Shown here: positions 57,501 to 64,000 of the stretch, piece by piece
Layout: each line of letters starts with the position of its first letter
How positions within the stretch are numbered: position 1 is the stretch's first letter
From: Saccharobesus litoralis
Lineage (GTDB): Bacteria > Pseudomonadota > Gammaproteobacteria > Enterobacterales > Alteromonadaceae
DNA length: 64,000 nucleotides
Assembly: GCF_003063625.1 (NCBI RefSeq)
Contig: NZ_CP026605.1
Location: forward strand, 124,001 to 188,000
Reading direction: 5' to 3'
Notes under the pieces: generated by a model
The model's database searches: none
Seen by the model: only the letters and a program-made list of their open reading frames with translations
Told to the model about the DNA's origin: nothing
Made by a program: the position numbers and the translations under genes

Positions 57501-57739
57501 AACTCAATCGTTTCGCCACGCACATAATCGTATGTGCCATCATCCGCTGTCACGCCTTCAATTACCTCACCATTAATATTGGTGCGACGATAATTGATGC
57601 CTGCCACTGTGTTATCTAAAAATGTGCCTTTTAAGCTCGTCACTTCAATGTCTGATACATTTTGTTCAGACTCAAAGCCACAACCTGTTACTAATGCAGC
57701 GCCAATGACACTGCTTAAAATCGATAATTTATATTTCAT
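51539..57739 (-). CDS. Giant modular CE8-PL1 lipoprotein (pectin methylesterase and pectate lyase)
   Basis: 2066 residues, lipobox VTGC near residue 20. In order: an N-terminal domain with DGTYDYVRGETIEFYVG; a carbohydrate-binding-like module (about 370-545, with YADNNTTSSGNSMHGGDSK); and a LamG-like module (about 553-760, FCDDFASGSLDNW). Then come Ig-like regions and CE8 (about 995-1320, with SEQDTLQLKGY and SGNVDFIWG). PL1 follows (about 1340-1660, with HIWIDHNELYGSL, then DGLIDSKAGASHITVSYN and SRVPLFRYG). A Gly-rich linker leads to two more copies of the first module (about 1704-1885 and 1889-2066). The catalytic Arg-Pro-Trp of CE8 is not obvious, so esterase activity is less certain than lyase activity. 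Probably surface-anchored, acting on polymeric pectin. Confidence 0.88.
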   Translation of the reverse strand: MKYKLSILSSVIGAALVTGCGFESEQNVSDIEVTSLKGTFLDNTVAGINYRRTNINGEVIEGVTADDGTYDYVRGETIEFYVGEVSLPIVPAKSIITPLSFFKTDNPHAENVANVARFLQSLDSDADPSNGISIYASAAAVAKVNNDSNGQPLTADAFFSQSADSFAAAVETWLAQATDNTRSKLVSYDEAIEHFVGVLGSELGEYKPQAFDPALLTGEISNVFADKGMVNVQVFTFTPDEEGASAGQFSLTQADDAVVSGRYQLNSSRQVLTLQEIAADQVVNSHYFVSLASNSDQTEYSLCYASQDDLATGTGIQTLISQCETENEQRINKFVLNSDAVATTVEAMTEIASTIGLPEPALLEEFELSSVNEFFSSNYKRLGESLSSGALYFKTGGTIELVDGQLVLAGDRFSIGNTTPDVATTSADTKGTGIYNLSEGFTISFDVIDHGGAGSLNIYADNNTTSSGNSMHGGDSKFIGLSINDENLPKGQRFEYSHPGFAATTNSFLQLRTDSKGSITIDNLRIETVAGEVVKEAYEPQTFSCSNEPSLYFCDDFASGSLDNWDIFATDGNTSGPEGVFDVLDANGNQVMRYTAGSLGGVLTTVKDSALANVPDGDYFVEAKIRPRQNGTTASKHLYLLGRYVDAQNWYAGGLNMQNSPASTQAEIATKIADSLSRPVQKKQAFVLGERDATDDGIWYTVRLSMSGSDLTLYVNGEEKGTYTDSNFTAKGLAGIYTYNRSFELDDFKIGAASEKPISIATDLNDNVLNAGVNGDSISFNVNALMGDGSAETVTVHSGDGDIAKVSIDGAVVTVTPLEEGQTTIYLVSSSDPSIYHPVDIVVAPQFVDSSTDYGDLSGKLTPAIDESSAYIDTLLTLEFDSAPTLGEKGLVRIFNASTNEMVDELNVAGDVDTITSERDDKFRTLQYQSVYVDGNKLVIKPHHGVLEYQTNYYVVIGNDVVVNTQLNGIDFDGLGSASMWSFTTKAIAPTGTNIIVDDNGTDADFRTLQGAMAYAMQDKNSAMTIWLRDGIYTELLYLRDKHNLTIQGESRDNTIVQYANYEGLNGGSSGRPVFLVEGSDNLVLNNFTLKNSHMRTGSGDQAETIYFNGPGRRLVANNMNFISEQDTLQLKGYVWIYNSLVSGNVDFIWGYPEAALFENSEIRTIGRSEKAPDDSEGGYILQARVQEDFKDNAGFVFLNNDFTSGVGPKGNGVLDNSTFIARSSGSDSYYDNVLLINNKLGSHINTSGWATQSTTGGEQPDPNPTQASATMGWREFASMDLTGSALDLTGRDPAASVLTTAPYSSRAEVFAKFGDAGWDPQPLAAPDFTQIPSDTPTVAAPAAGDGGFAGDSFTLNGGEGGTVVTVATGTALVAAIDSAKKANTALTIYVDGTITAANTGNTTRNIAIKDINNVSIIGVANRGKLSGIGFQIERAQNIIIRNLTIHEVPASFGDAIGIEGDDNTPTRHIWIDHNELYGSLTVGKDDYDGLIDSKAGASHITVSYNYIHDHWKTMLNGSSDDDAGDRFITYHHNYFANINSRVPLFRYGYGHLYNNYFYNIAGSAINSRMGAQLLIENNLFENVKNAIVSLASREKGYWYARGNSFVNVSYSSDSSFGSTEDSYSLSGDITGTYDDVPYDYSSHLLDINDVKAHVLTHAGVGKIDQSNDTIPALDGSGQPGGNDGSGNTGGTTGAVDLSQGLVEDFAAADTATFFSNAYKTSAKDTNTALYHSYNDGDKVENGQLTMANARLTIGSLDGYSADTNQTDQPNGLFDFSHGATISFKLVAVSSYDNSKGTADQNKEKSLQIYIDNNTTGSANSLHQGASRIFKKKVSELTDPNDNQVGQTITIKTDLGTATSFIQIRAEDGVEAVIDDLVITPTAPPVTNSVSEDFSATDSATFFSSSYAAQANDSSHALYVKTGGSVEITNGQLVLGGDKGGRFTIGDTLGMVNGNLEVVATNGNTNPTGVFDFSQGVIVTFDLIAIQQLDDADKSLIVYLDNNTSKSAESIHGGDSKKTVGKVALLSQNLGKQTIEFDIGTATSFIQLRTESNVVATIDNLVITAK

Positions 57740-57760
57740 AATCTTACCCTTTCAGCATAA

Positions 57761-57774
57761 GTTTACCGGTGGCA
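57761..57774. promoter_or_regulatory. Degenerate regulon operator GTTTACCGGTGGCA (giant lipoprotein)
   Basis: Right half is perfect, left half weak, within CATAAGTTT...AAACTTATG arms; 22 bases before the start codon, in the short gap after the TonB receptor gene. Confidence 0.65.
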
Positions 57775-57803
57775 AACTTATGGCTAAAAACAATGTCGTT
57801 AAA

Positions 57804-60800
57804 TTAATAAAACTTGTAATTCACACCAAACTGTACAGTGCGACCATAGGCTTCGCTTTGCGCTAACACTTTGCCCCCAGTGTATTGGTTGCCTTGGTAA
57901 TAGCGTAAATCGACATTGTCGGTTAAGTTAACCGCATCAAAATAAACCGATAAACCACTCACCACATTTAGCTTAGCTTTAAAGTCTAATGTTGCGATGG
58001 CTTGCTGGTATCTGTCGGTCCAATCTTTACAATGCTCTAGTGGATAGCTCTCGTAGTATTGACGATCCACATAAGCATCAAATACTTCTTGTGCTAACTC
58101 ACGGTTATTAACATCCACCGCGTGCAGATCAGACAAGGTAACATTGGCTGGTGCCGTGCCACACGAACCTATCTCTTCCAATATTTCTGAACGATAGTTA
58201 CCAATAAAACGCAACGATAGATCATCGTTTTCCCAACCCACAGTTAAGTTAGCCATCATGTCAGCTTGATCTGGCAAGGCTATCGTTCCGAGACGCACAC
58301 TCGGATCCAGTTCTGCTTCACTGCTTTGCAGGGTTAAGTTACTTTGCACAAAAAAGCCAGATTCAAAAAATTGGTTGTAGCTTAATTCCATACCAAACAC
58401 ACTGGCGGCATCGCCGTTAAGCGTGTAGTTAATGTCTTTCAGTTTGGTATTTTCAGGAATGATAAATTCCGACACTTGACCCACAGGTAAAGTGATTGGC
58501 AACTCATCTATACGCAACGACGCACCCGACACATCAACAATAAAGTTTTTAATGTCTTTGTAGAACAAGGCAGCTTCAATAAATAAGTTCTCTGACTCAT
58601 ACCAACTAACAGAAAAGTCAAAGTTGGTTGATGTCATTGGGATCAGGTTAGGGTTACCTAGCTCCAAAGTATTATCTGCTGATAACACAAAGTCTTGAAT
58701 ATCCAGTGCTGATGCACCCCACACGTCGTTATCACTGGCACAGCGATCGTCTTCTCGGGTGTTGTCGCACAAGGTAATGTCGTTTTTAAACTGGGCATAC
58801 GCGCGGTTTTGCTTAAAGGTAGGACGGGTATAACTGGTCCACACTGCACCACGCACTAACAATTGGTCGGTCGCTTCCCAACGTAAATGGGCACTCGGGA
58901 AAAACTCACTGTATTTAATTGAAGTGGCTGGTAGTGGCACAAAAATATCCAACGCCGCACCATCACCATCACCAACCGCAAACTCATCGTTCGATAACGC
59001 CATGTTACCGGTTGATGAAAACTCAGTTTGTACATAACGTACACCCGTGATCAGTTTAACGTCTTCTAGCAACTCCATTTCCGCCATGACATAAGCTTCG
59101 CTGACATCTTCTTGCAAGGTATAGTCACTGGCTGCGCTTTCAAACGATAAAACCCCATCCGAGCCATCATAACCTGTCGCTGCATATTTAGTTGGTCCAA
59201 CAATCGACACTAAGTATTCCAGCGCTGCATTGTCGATAAACGGATATTGAAATTCGCTGTTCAATGGTAATTCGGTGCTAAAGCCTAAACCGCCATCAGC
59301 CAACGGCGTGGCAATATCCGCTTGCGATACATTCAACGCCGCAATACAGTTAGCTCGCTCTGCACTACCTTCTTCATAAGTGCCGTTACAACCGGCGGCA
59401 CTTGGCACAAAACTCCAGCGGTTTTTGTCAACTTCATTAATGCGCTCACTGACTGAAAAACCGGCTTTAACGTAATACAACCAGTCAGAGTCAAAATCAT
59501 ATTTCAGATCGGCTTTAAACGTCGATATTTCATCAATTTTAATGCTGTCTTCAAGGAACATGTTATCAAACAGCCAATCAGACGGTTGATCTGAACTATC
59601 GTAATCGCCTTCTTCAAAACCGGCTAAGCTGTGGCCAGCGTAACTATAGCCTTCATCGTTAGGCAAGGTGCCTTGTTCAGTGGCTTGCAAGACACGATAA
59701 AACACTTCGTCTTTCGTGGCTTGTCCATATAGCAATAAGTCACGGCTGCGGATCTGCACACGACGATCATCTACCGATTCTTCACGCGCTTTTGAGCTTG
59801 AATAGTCCCAGTTAAACGTAAAACTATCGCCGAATAAATGCTCGCCGCCGATATTAAACGTTTTAACTTTTTGTTCTGACTCTTGAATAAAGTATTGATG
59901 TTGCAACTCACCATCGGCTACAACAAATTCTTTAGTTTGACTATCAACAAAAACCACCTCTGGCTCAGTCGAAACACTTGTTGGCGGCAACACTTGCCAT
60001 TGACCATCTACCGCTTCAATACCTGGCATTTGTGCTGCAAAAATACCGCGATGATCATAGCTGGCGGTATCAAAACGGAAGTACTCACGATACGCGACAT
60101 CGGCATCTGCAAAGCGTACATAATTGCCTTTAATGTAAAATTGGTTGGCGTCATTAGGACGAAATTCAACCGTTAAGCCTAATGTATCTCGTTCACGATC
60201 AGCCACTTCTTGGCGGGTTTCAACTTGATAAGGAGCAATAACTGGATCGCCCGTAGCCACCCCAACATCAGGCTGCCATTGAGCAATTGGCCGATAAGTA
60301 TTGGTTGAATGATGACGCTGTTCATTAACCGCCGAGGCTCGCTCTTCAGATGAAATAACATAGCCGACACCTATGGTTTCATCGGCAAATAAATGCGTTC
60401 CGTCTAACGTAAATTTAGGTGAGTGCTCTTCACGCAGTTCTGAATACGAGTCTTGCACTTTTAATTTTAATGAATTGCCTTGGCGGTCGAAAGCTGAAAT
60501 GGATTTAACATTAACCGCACCACCAATAGAGTTTAGGTTCATATCTGGCGTTAAGGTTTTCACCACCTCAATCGAGCCTAAACTGTCGCCGGCAATGCCA
60601 TCTAAGCCCACTTTGCGATCTTCACCGGCACCGGCCATTTCGGCACCATTCATATTAACCGAAACAAATTGCGGCCCTAACCCCCGAACGGTGACGTATT
60701 TACCCTCACCTTCGGAACGCTGCAAGCTAACGCCTGGTAAGCGTCGCATCGACTCTGCCACGTTCTGATCAACAAAGTTACCGATATCGTCGGTAGACAC

Positions 60801-61010
60801 CACTGAACTAAACTGATCTTTTTCGCGCTCCATCATGCGCGCTTTTTGATCACTGTATTGAATACCTTTGACTTCAATTACTTCCGTCTGCTCGTCGTCA
60901 GCTTGTTCGTTTTGTTGTTCTTCTGCTGCCAGCGAGACAGACGAATAGCTCAGCAATATGGCTGTCGCTATTGAATTCATTTGCCATCGTTTCATCACGA
61001 TCGTCCCCAT
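57804..61010 (-). CDS. TonB-dependent outer membrane receptor 2 (carbohydrate type)
   Basis: 1068 residues; ATG at 61010, with ATG 60995 (MKRWQMNS) equally plausible because GGGGA precedes it. Signal peptide ends SSVSLA. Plug blocks: VIEVKGIQYSDQKARMMERE, DIGNFVDQNVAESMRRLPGV, and YVTVRGLGPQFVSVNMNGAEM; the C-terminus is GRTVQFGVNYKFY with terminal Phe-Tyr, the normal barrel end. It is upstream of the giant CE8-PL1 lipoprotein on the same strand, with a perfect operator before it. Probably imports long pectin oligomers released by that enzyme. Confidence 0.93.
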   Translation of the reverse strand: MGTIVMKRWQMNSIATAILLSYSSVSLAAEEQQNEQADDEQTEVIEVKGIQYSDQKARMMEREKDQFSSVVSTDDIGNFVDQNVAESMRRLPGVSLQRSEGEGKYVTVRGLGPQFVSVNMNGAEMAGAGEDRKVGLDGIAGDSLGSIEVVKTLTPDMNLNSIGGAVNVKSISAFDRQGNSLKLKVQDSYSELREEHSPKFTLDGTHLFADETIGVGYVISSEERASAVNEQRHHSTNTYRPIAQWQPDVGVATGDPVIAPYQVETRQEVADRERDTLGLTVEFRPNDANQFYIKGNYVRFADADVAYREYFRFDTASYDHRGIFAAQMPGIEAVDGQWQVLPPTSVSTEPEVVFVDSQTKEFVVADGELQHQYFIQESEQKVKTFNIGGEHLFGDSFTFNWDYSSSKAREESVDDRRVQIRSRDLLLYGQATKDEVFYRVLQATEQGTLPNDEGYSYAGHSLAGFEEGDYDSSDQPSDWLFDNMFLEDSIKIDEISTFKADLKYDFDSDWLYYVKAGFSVSERINEVDKNRWSFVPSAAGCNGTYEEGSAERANCIAALNVSQADIATPLADGGLGFSTELPLNSEFQYPFIDNAALEYLVSIVGPTKYAATGYDGSDGVLSFESAASDYTLQEDVSEAYVMAEMELLEDVKLITGVRYVQTEFSSTGNMALSNDEFAVGDGDGAALDIFVPLPATSIKYSEFFPSAHLRWEATDQLLVRGAVWTSYTRPTFKQNRAYAQFKNDITLCDNTREDDRCASDNDVWGASALDIQDFVLSADNTLELGNPNLIPMTSTNFDFSVSWYESENLFIEAALFYKDIKNFIVDVSGASLRIDELPITLPVGQVSEFIIPENTKLKDINYTLNGDAASVFGMELSYNQFFESGFFVQSNLTLQSSEAELDPSVRLGTIALPDQADMMANLTVGWENDDLSLRFIGNYRSEILEEIGSCGTAPANVTLSDLHAVDVNNRELAQEVFDAYVDRQYYESYPLEHCKDWTDRYQQAIATLDFKAKLNVVSGLSVYFDAVNLTDNVDLRYYQGNQYTGGKVLAQSEAYGRTVQFGVNYKFY

Positions 61011-61046
61011 TTTGTTCTCTCTGTCTTATGTAATGTCAAAAACCAG

Positions 61047-61060
61047 TGCCACCGGTGGCA
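61047..61060. promoter_or_regulatory. Regulon operator TGCCACCGGTGGCA (TonB receptor 2)
   Basis: Perfect palindrome 37 bases upstream of the receptor start codon. Confidence 0.88.
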
Positions 61061-61683
61061 GTAATTTAGCACCGACACCAAAGCTATGTCAAACTTGTTT
61101 TTAATTTGTTAAATAAAATAACACTAGCTTGTTAACCTTGGGTTGATAGCAACATTAGCCCAGCACCTTTACTGACAGAGAAAAACGAAAAAGCCCAGTT
61201 AAAACCTAAGAATGGCGTGGTTTAAGCTCACTTTTGACAACCCGTTTCAGCTACTTTTTACAGCACGCCGACCTTTGCTAAAGGGGTTTGGTTTTCACAA
61301 TTCCTATATTATTCAGTTATATAAAAAGTATTACTTATTAAAAATTAAACCAAGCAAACAAAATAGCTATCTTTACGTTAGGCAAAGCTAGATACCATCA
61401 AGCCTGTAGCTTTAAATGCCAAAGCAACAATTAAGACAAGATGCATCTGAACGTAAAAAAACCTTTGATTAACAAAATTCATACATATAGACTCAGAGTC
61501 GAAACTTATTTTTTATCGATTTGCACTGCTTTGTGCTTTTTTTAAAACCGAATATGCCACCGGTAGCAATAAAAGAAAGCGGAAAATTGATAGTGAAGAT
61601 AAATGATAAATAGGTTGGATCAACAAAACGACTCGACTCGCTCGTTTCGTAAACTTAATTGCAGTTTAAATATAGGCATAATA
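61061..61683. other. Long divergent intergenic region
   Basis: About 620 AT-rich bases between the divergent TonB receptor 2 and the lipoprotein gene at 61684. Apart from the operator at 61555 no gene, repeat or clear hairpin was recognised. Confidence 0.45.
61555..61568. promoter_or_regulatory. Regulon operator TGCCACCGGTAGCA (lipoprotein at 61684)
   Basis: Matches consensus; 116 bases upstream of the start codon at 61684. Confidence 0.85.
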
Positions 61684-64000
61684 ATGAACTACAAATTACC
61701 ACTGCTGCTCAGCGCAGCTATGCTGAGTGCCTGCTCCTCAGATGATGACAATAACAAGAATAATCCCGCGTCTAATCCAACATCAGGCAAAGTTTTTATT
61801 CAAGGTAACAGTGAGCAAGGTCAAATCCTAACGGCCAGCCATGATTTAACCGATGCAGATGGCGCGATCCAAATAACCGCTTACCAATGGCAAAAAAATG
61901 GCGCAGATATTGAAGGCGCCACCGAACAAACACTGACCTTAAGCCAAGAACATGTCGGCAGCGAGATCAGTGTTAAGGTTTCTTTTACCGATGGAGTGAC
62001 TCCAACCCAGCAATTAACTACAGCTAAAACGGCAGCGGTCGTCAATGTCGATGACGCCACCACAGGCTCAATTGCTATTTCTGGCGAAATAAAAGAAGGC
62101 CAAAGCTTAACCATTGACAATACCTTGAGCGATCTCGATGGCACCATTCAAATTAATAGTTATCAATGGTTAGCTGATGATACGCCAATCGAAGGAGCTA
62201 CGAGTGACAGCTTTACCCCAAGCCAAACTCAAGTCGGTAAAAAATTAGCCGTGCAAGTTACCACTAGTGGTGGTTCGGTAACTGGGCAAACCTTTACTTC
62301 AGCCAGTACCATAGCCATTGTTAATATGAACAATGCACCAAGTGGCACATTAACCGTTAATGGAATTAAAAATGCAGACGGTGAATTCCAAGCCAATGAT
62401 ACTGTGAGTGTCAGCCACAACTTAGCGGATGAAGACGGCTTAGGCGATGTTAGCTATGAATGGCATATTGATGGTGTTCTTGTCGCCAGCACAGACAGTT
62501 ACACGCTAGTTGATGCCGATGCAGGCAAAACGTTTACGGTTAGCGCTAGCTACACAGATGGCTTTGGCAACCCGCATACAGTCACAACCGATGCTCAAGC
62601 CATTGCCAGCGCTTTGATTACCCCTGTCACTGTATTTACTTGCCCAGAAAATGACAGCGATGTGTACTTTTGTGATGATTTTGAAAATGGCTCACTCGCC
62701 AAATGGAACGATTTAATATCCACATACGGCCTAGATGCGCCAGGGGTATTTGATGTTTTAGATGATGGCGTGAGCCAGTCGATGCGTTTTACGGCAGGAA
62801 CACGCGGCGGTAATAAAGTTGATGGTGAATTAATTTTGGTCAAAGGCGACCAATTTACTAATGTGCCCAATAACTATGCATTGGAATACCGTATTCGCCC
62901 ACGTAACAACAGCAACACAGGTAACAAATACTTATTTGCTATGCTGCGCTACGAATCACCTCTAAATTGGTATTTGGGCGGCTTAAATATGCAAAGCTCA
63001 ACCAGTTCAACCCAAGTAGAAGCTGGTTATGCCTCTACCGCTGACGAGATCCAACGCAAGTTACAAGTCAAAGCACCGATTGAATTAGGTGAAAAAGGCG
63101 GCACAACGGATGGCGTGTGGTATACCGTGCGTTTTGATGCAATTGACGATACGTTAACCGCTTACCTAGATGGCCAACAACTTGGCTCATGGCAAGATGA
63201 CAAGGCCCTGTACAATGCAGCCGGACTCATTGGTTTTTATACTTATAACCGCTCATTTGAAGTGGATTATGTCAAAGTGTTTAATCCGGCCATTAAGCCT
63301 GTGCAATTAGCATTAAATTACACGGCAACAGAATGGGTTAGCGCCGCAGGCAGTGATCCACTTGCCATTAATGTCAGCGCAATCCAAAACGACGGCAGCA
63401 CAGCCGATACCTTTACCGCGATTTCAAGCGACAGCGCGATTGTCGAAGTGAGTGTTAATGGCAATACTGTTACCTTAACGCCAAAAGCTCAAGGTAATGC
63501 GCAAATTGTGTTTACCGCAGGCTCAGACAAAACCGTACAAAAAATCCTAAACGCTAACATTGAACCCGCTTGGATCATGCCAACCACTGACTATGGCAAT
63601 CTTGGTGGTGCGGTCAGTCCTGATCTCGGGGCGACTGGCCAATACATTGATGGTAAATTTGCAATCACGTTTGACAATACGCCAACAGGACTTGGCACCA
63701 CAGGCGAAGTGCGTATTTTCAATGCCAATGGCGACTTAGTCGATCGTATTAAAGCCAGTGGCGAAACCAATGAAATTGGTTTATCGGCAGATAATAAAAC
63801 CCGTGTACTCAATCAAGCGCTGTTAACCCTAAATGGCAACCAGCTTATTATTGAGCCGCACCGTGGTGTCATTAACTACAATGAAACCTACACAGTGACT
63901 ATAGGTAACAATGTCGTACTAGGTGCAAAATTAAACGGCATGGATTTTAACGGCTTAGGCGATAATGCAGGTTGGCAAGTGTCAACGCAAGCACAAGGGC
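61684..64000 (+). CDS. Modular lipoprotein, probable pectin-active enzyme (partial, C-terminus outside window)
   Basis: 772 residues seen from ATG 61684; lipobox LSAC. Three Ig-like repeats (about 35-300; the first two have the Y-Q-W phrase in ITAYQWQKNGADIEGATE and INSYQWLADDTPIEGATSD). Then a LamG-like module (about 320-535, YFCDDFENGSLAKWN; YLGGLNMQSSTSSTQVEA) and a domain ending LIIEPHRGVINYNETYTVTIGN then KLNGMDFNGLG. The last two are closely matched, in the same order, in the giant CE8-PL1 lipoprotein, where a CE8 domain follows directly. A CE8 or PL1 domain is therefore predicted just beyond the window. Regulon operator upstream. Confidence 0.8.
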   Translation, partial: MNYKLPLLLSAAMLSACSSDDDNNKNNPASNPTSGKVFIQGNSEQGQILTASHDLTDADGAIQITAYQWQKNGADIEGATEQTLTLSQEHVGSEISVKVSFTDGVTPTQQLTTAKTAAVVNVDDATTGSIAISGEIKEGQSLTIDNTLSDLDGTIQINSYQWLADDTPIEGATSDSFTPSQTQVGKKLAVQVTTSGGSVTGQTFTSASTIAIVNMNNAPSGTLTVNGIKNADGEFQANDTVSVSHNLADEDGLGDVSYEWHIDGVLVASTDSYTLVDADAGKTFTVSASYTDGFGNPHTVTTDAQAIASALITPVTVFTCPENDSDVYFCDDFENGSLAKWNDLISTYGLDAPGVFDVLDDGVSQSMRFTAGTRGGNKVDGELILVKGDQFTNVPNNYALEYRIRPRNNSNTGNKYLFAMLRYESPLNWYLGGLNMQSSTSSTQVEAGYASTADEIQRKLQVKAPIELGEKGGTTDGVWYTVRFDAIDDTLTAYLDGQQLGSWQDDKALYNAAGLIGFYTYNRSFEVDYVKVFNPAIKPVQLALNYTATEWVSAAGSDPLAINVSAIQNDGSTADTFTAISSDSAIVEVSVNGNTVTLTPKAQGNAQIVFTAGSDKTVQKILNANIEPAWIMPTTDYGNLGGAVSPDLGATGQYIDGKFAITFDNTPTGLGTTGEVRIFNANGDLVDRIKASGETNEIGLSADNKTRVLNQALLTLNGNQLIIEPHRGVINYNETYTVTIGNNVVLGAKLNGMDFNGLGDNAGWQVSTQAQG

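Overview
The window reads as chromosome of a marine Gammaproteobacterium of the Alteromonadales type (moderate GC, large TonB-dependent receptors of the carbohydrate class, modular polysaccharide lyases, GGAG-type ribosome sites). This assignment is inference from gene content; no rRNA or tRNA gene was seen. The dominant theme is a pectin/polygalacturonate utilisation locus, interrupted by mobile DNA and a few housekeeping genes.

Layout. 1-11.5 kb (minus strand): a secreted CBM35/FN3 protein running off the left edge, an orphan periplasmic binding protein, a CE8-PL1 pectin methylesterase/pectate lyase, a GH28 polygalacturonase, a DctPQM TRAP transporter, kduI and kduD. 11.9-14.4 kb: divergent DUF4861-GH105 lipoprotein. 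14.7-16.5 kb: first group II intron. 17-22 kb: ygjV-like gene, Fic protein, uxaC, second orphan binding protein, small XRE regulator. 22.5-29.5 kb (minus): gnd, uxaE-like tagaturonate epimerase, a nickel-transporter-like protein, larB, larE and a gluconokinase fused to a LarA-type nickel-pincer epimerase. 29.8-30.8 kb: LacI-family regulator. 31-34.6 kb: ahpF, ahpC, oxyR. 35-39.6 kb: DUF4177 protein, GH43, TonB receptor. 40-49 kb: accessory region with toxin-antitoxin genes, RAYT elements and their REP-like ends, an insertion sequence, an orphan toxin-like/immunity-like pair and a second intron copy. 49-64 kb: uxuB, CE12 esterase, a 2066-residue CE8-PL1 lipoprotein, a second TonB receptor and a lipoprotein running off the right edge.

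How it fits together. Surface CE8, PL1, GH28, CE12, GH105 and GH43 enzymes break down pectin, TonB receptors import oligomers and the TRAP system carries uronates inward. Unsaturated ends go through KduI/KduD. Galacturonate can go UxaC -> UxaE -> UxuB to D-mannonate. No uxuA, kdgK or eda is present in the window. Instead there is a nickel-pincer cassette whose LarA-like domain is fused to gluconokinase and sits in a cluster with gnd, which suggests mannonate -> gluconate -> 6-phosphogluconate -> ribulose 5-phosphate. This nickel-dependent bypass is the most interesting hypothesis here.

Regulation. A palindrome close to TGCYACCGGTRGCA precedes at least eleven transcription units, including the nickel cassette, and a weaker copy lies before the lacI-family gene. 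The set looks like a single local regulon, with the LacI-type protein as the natural candidate regulator.
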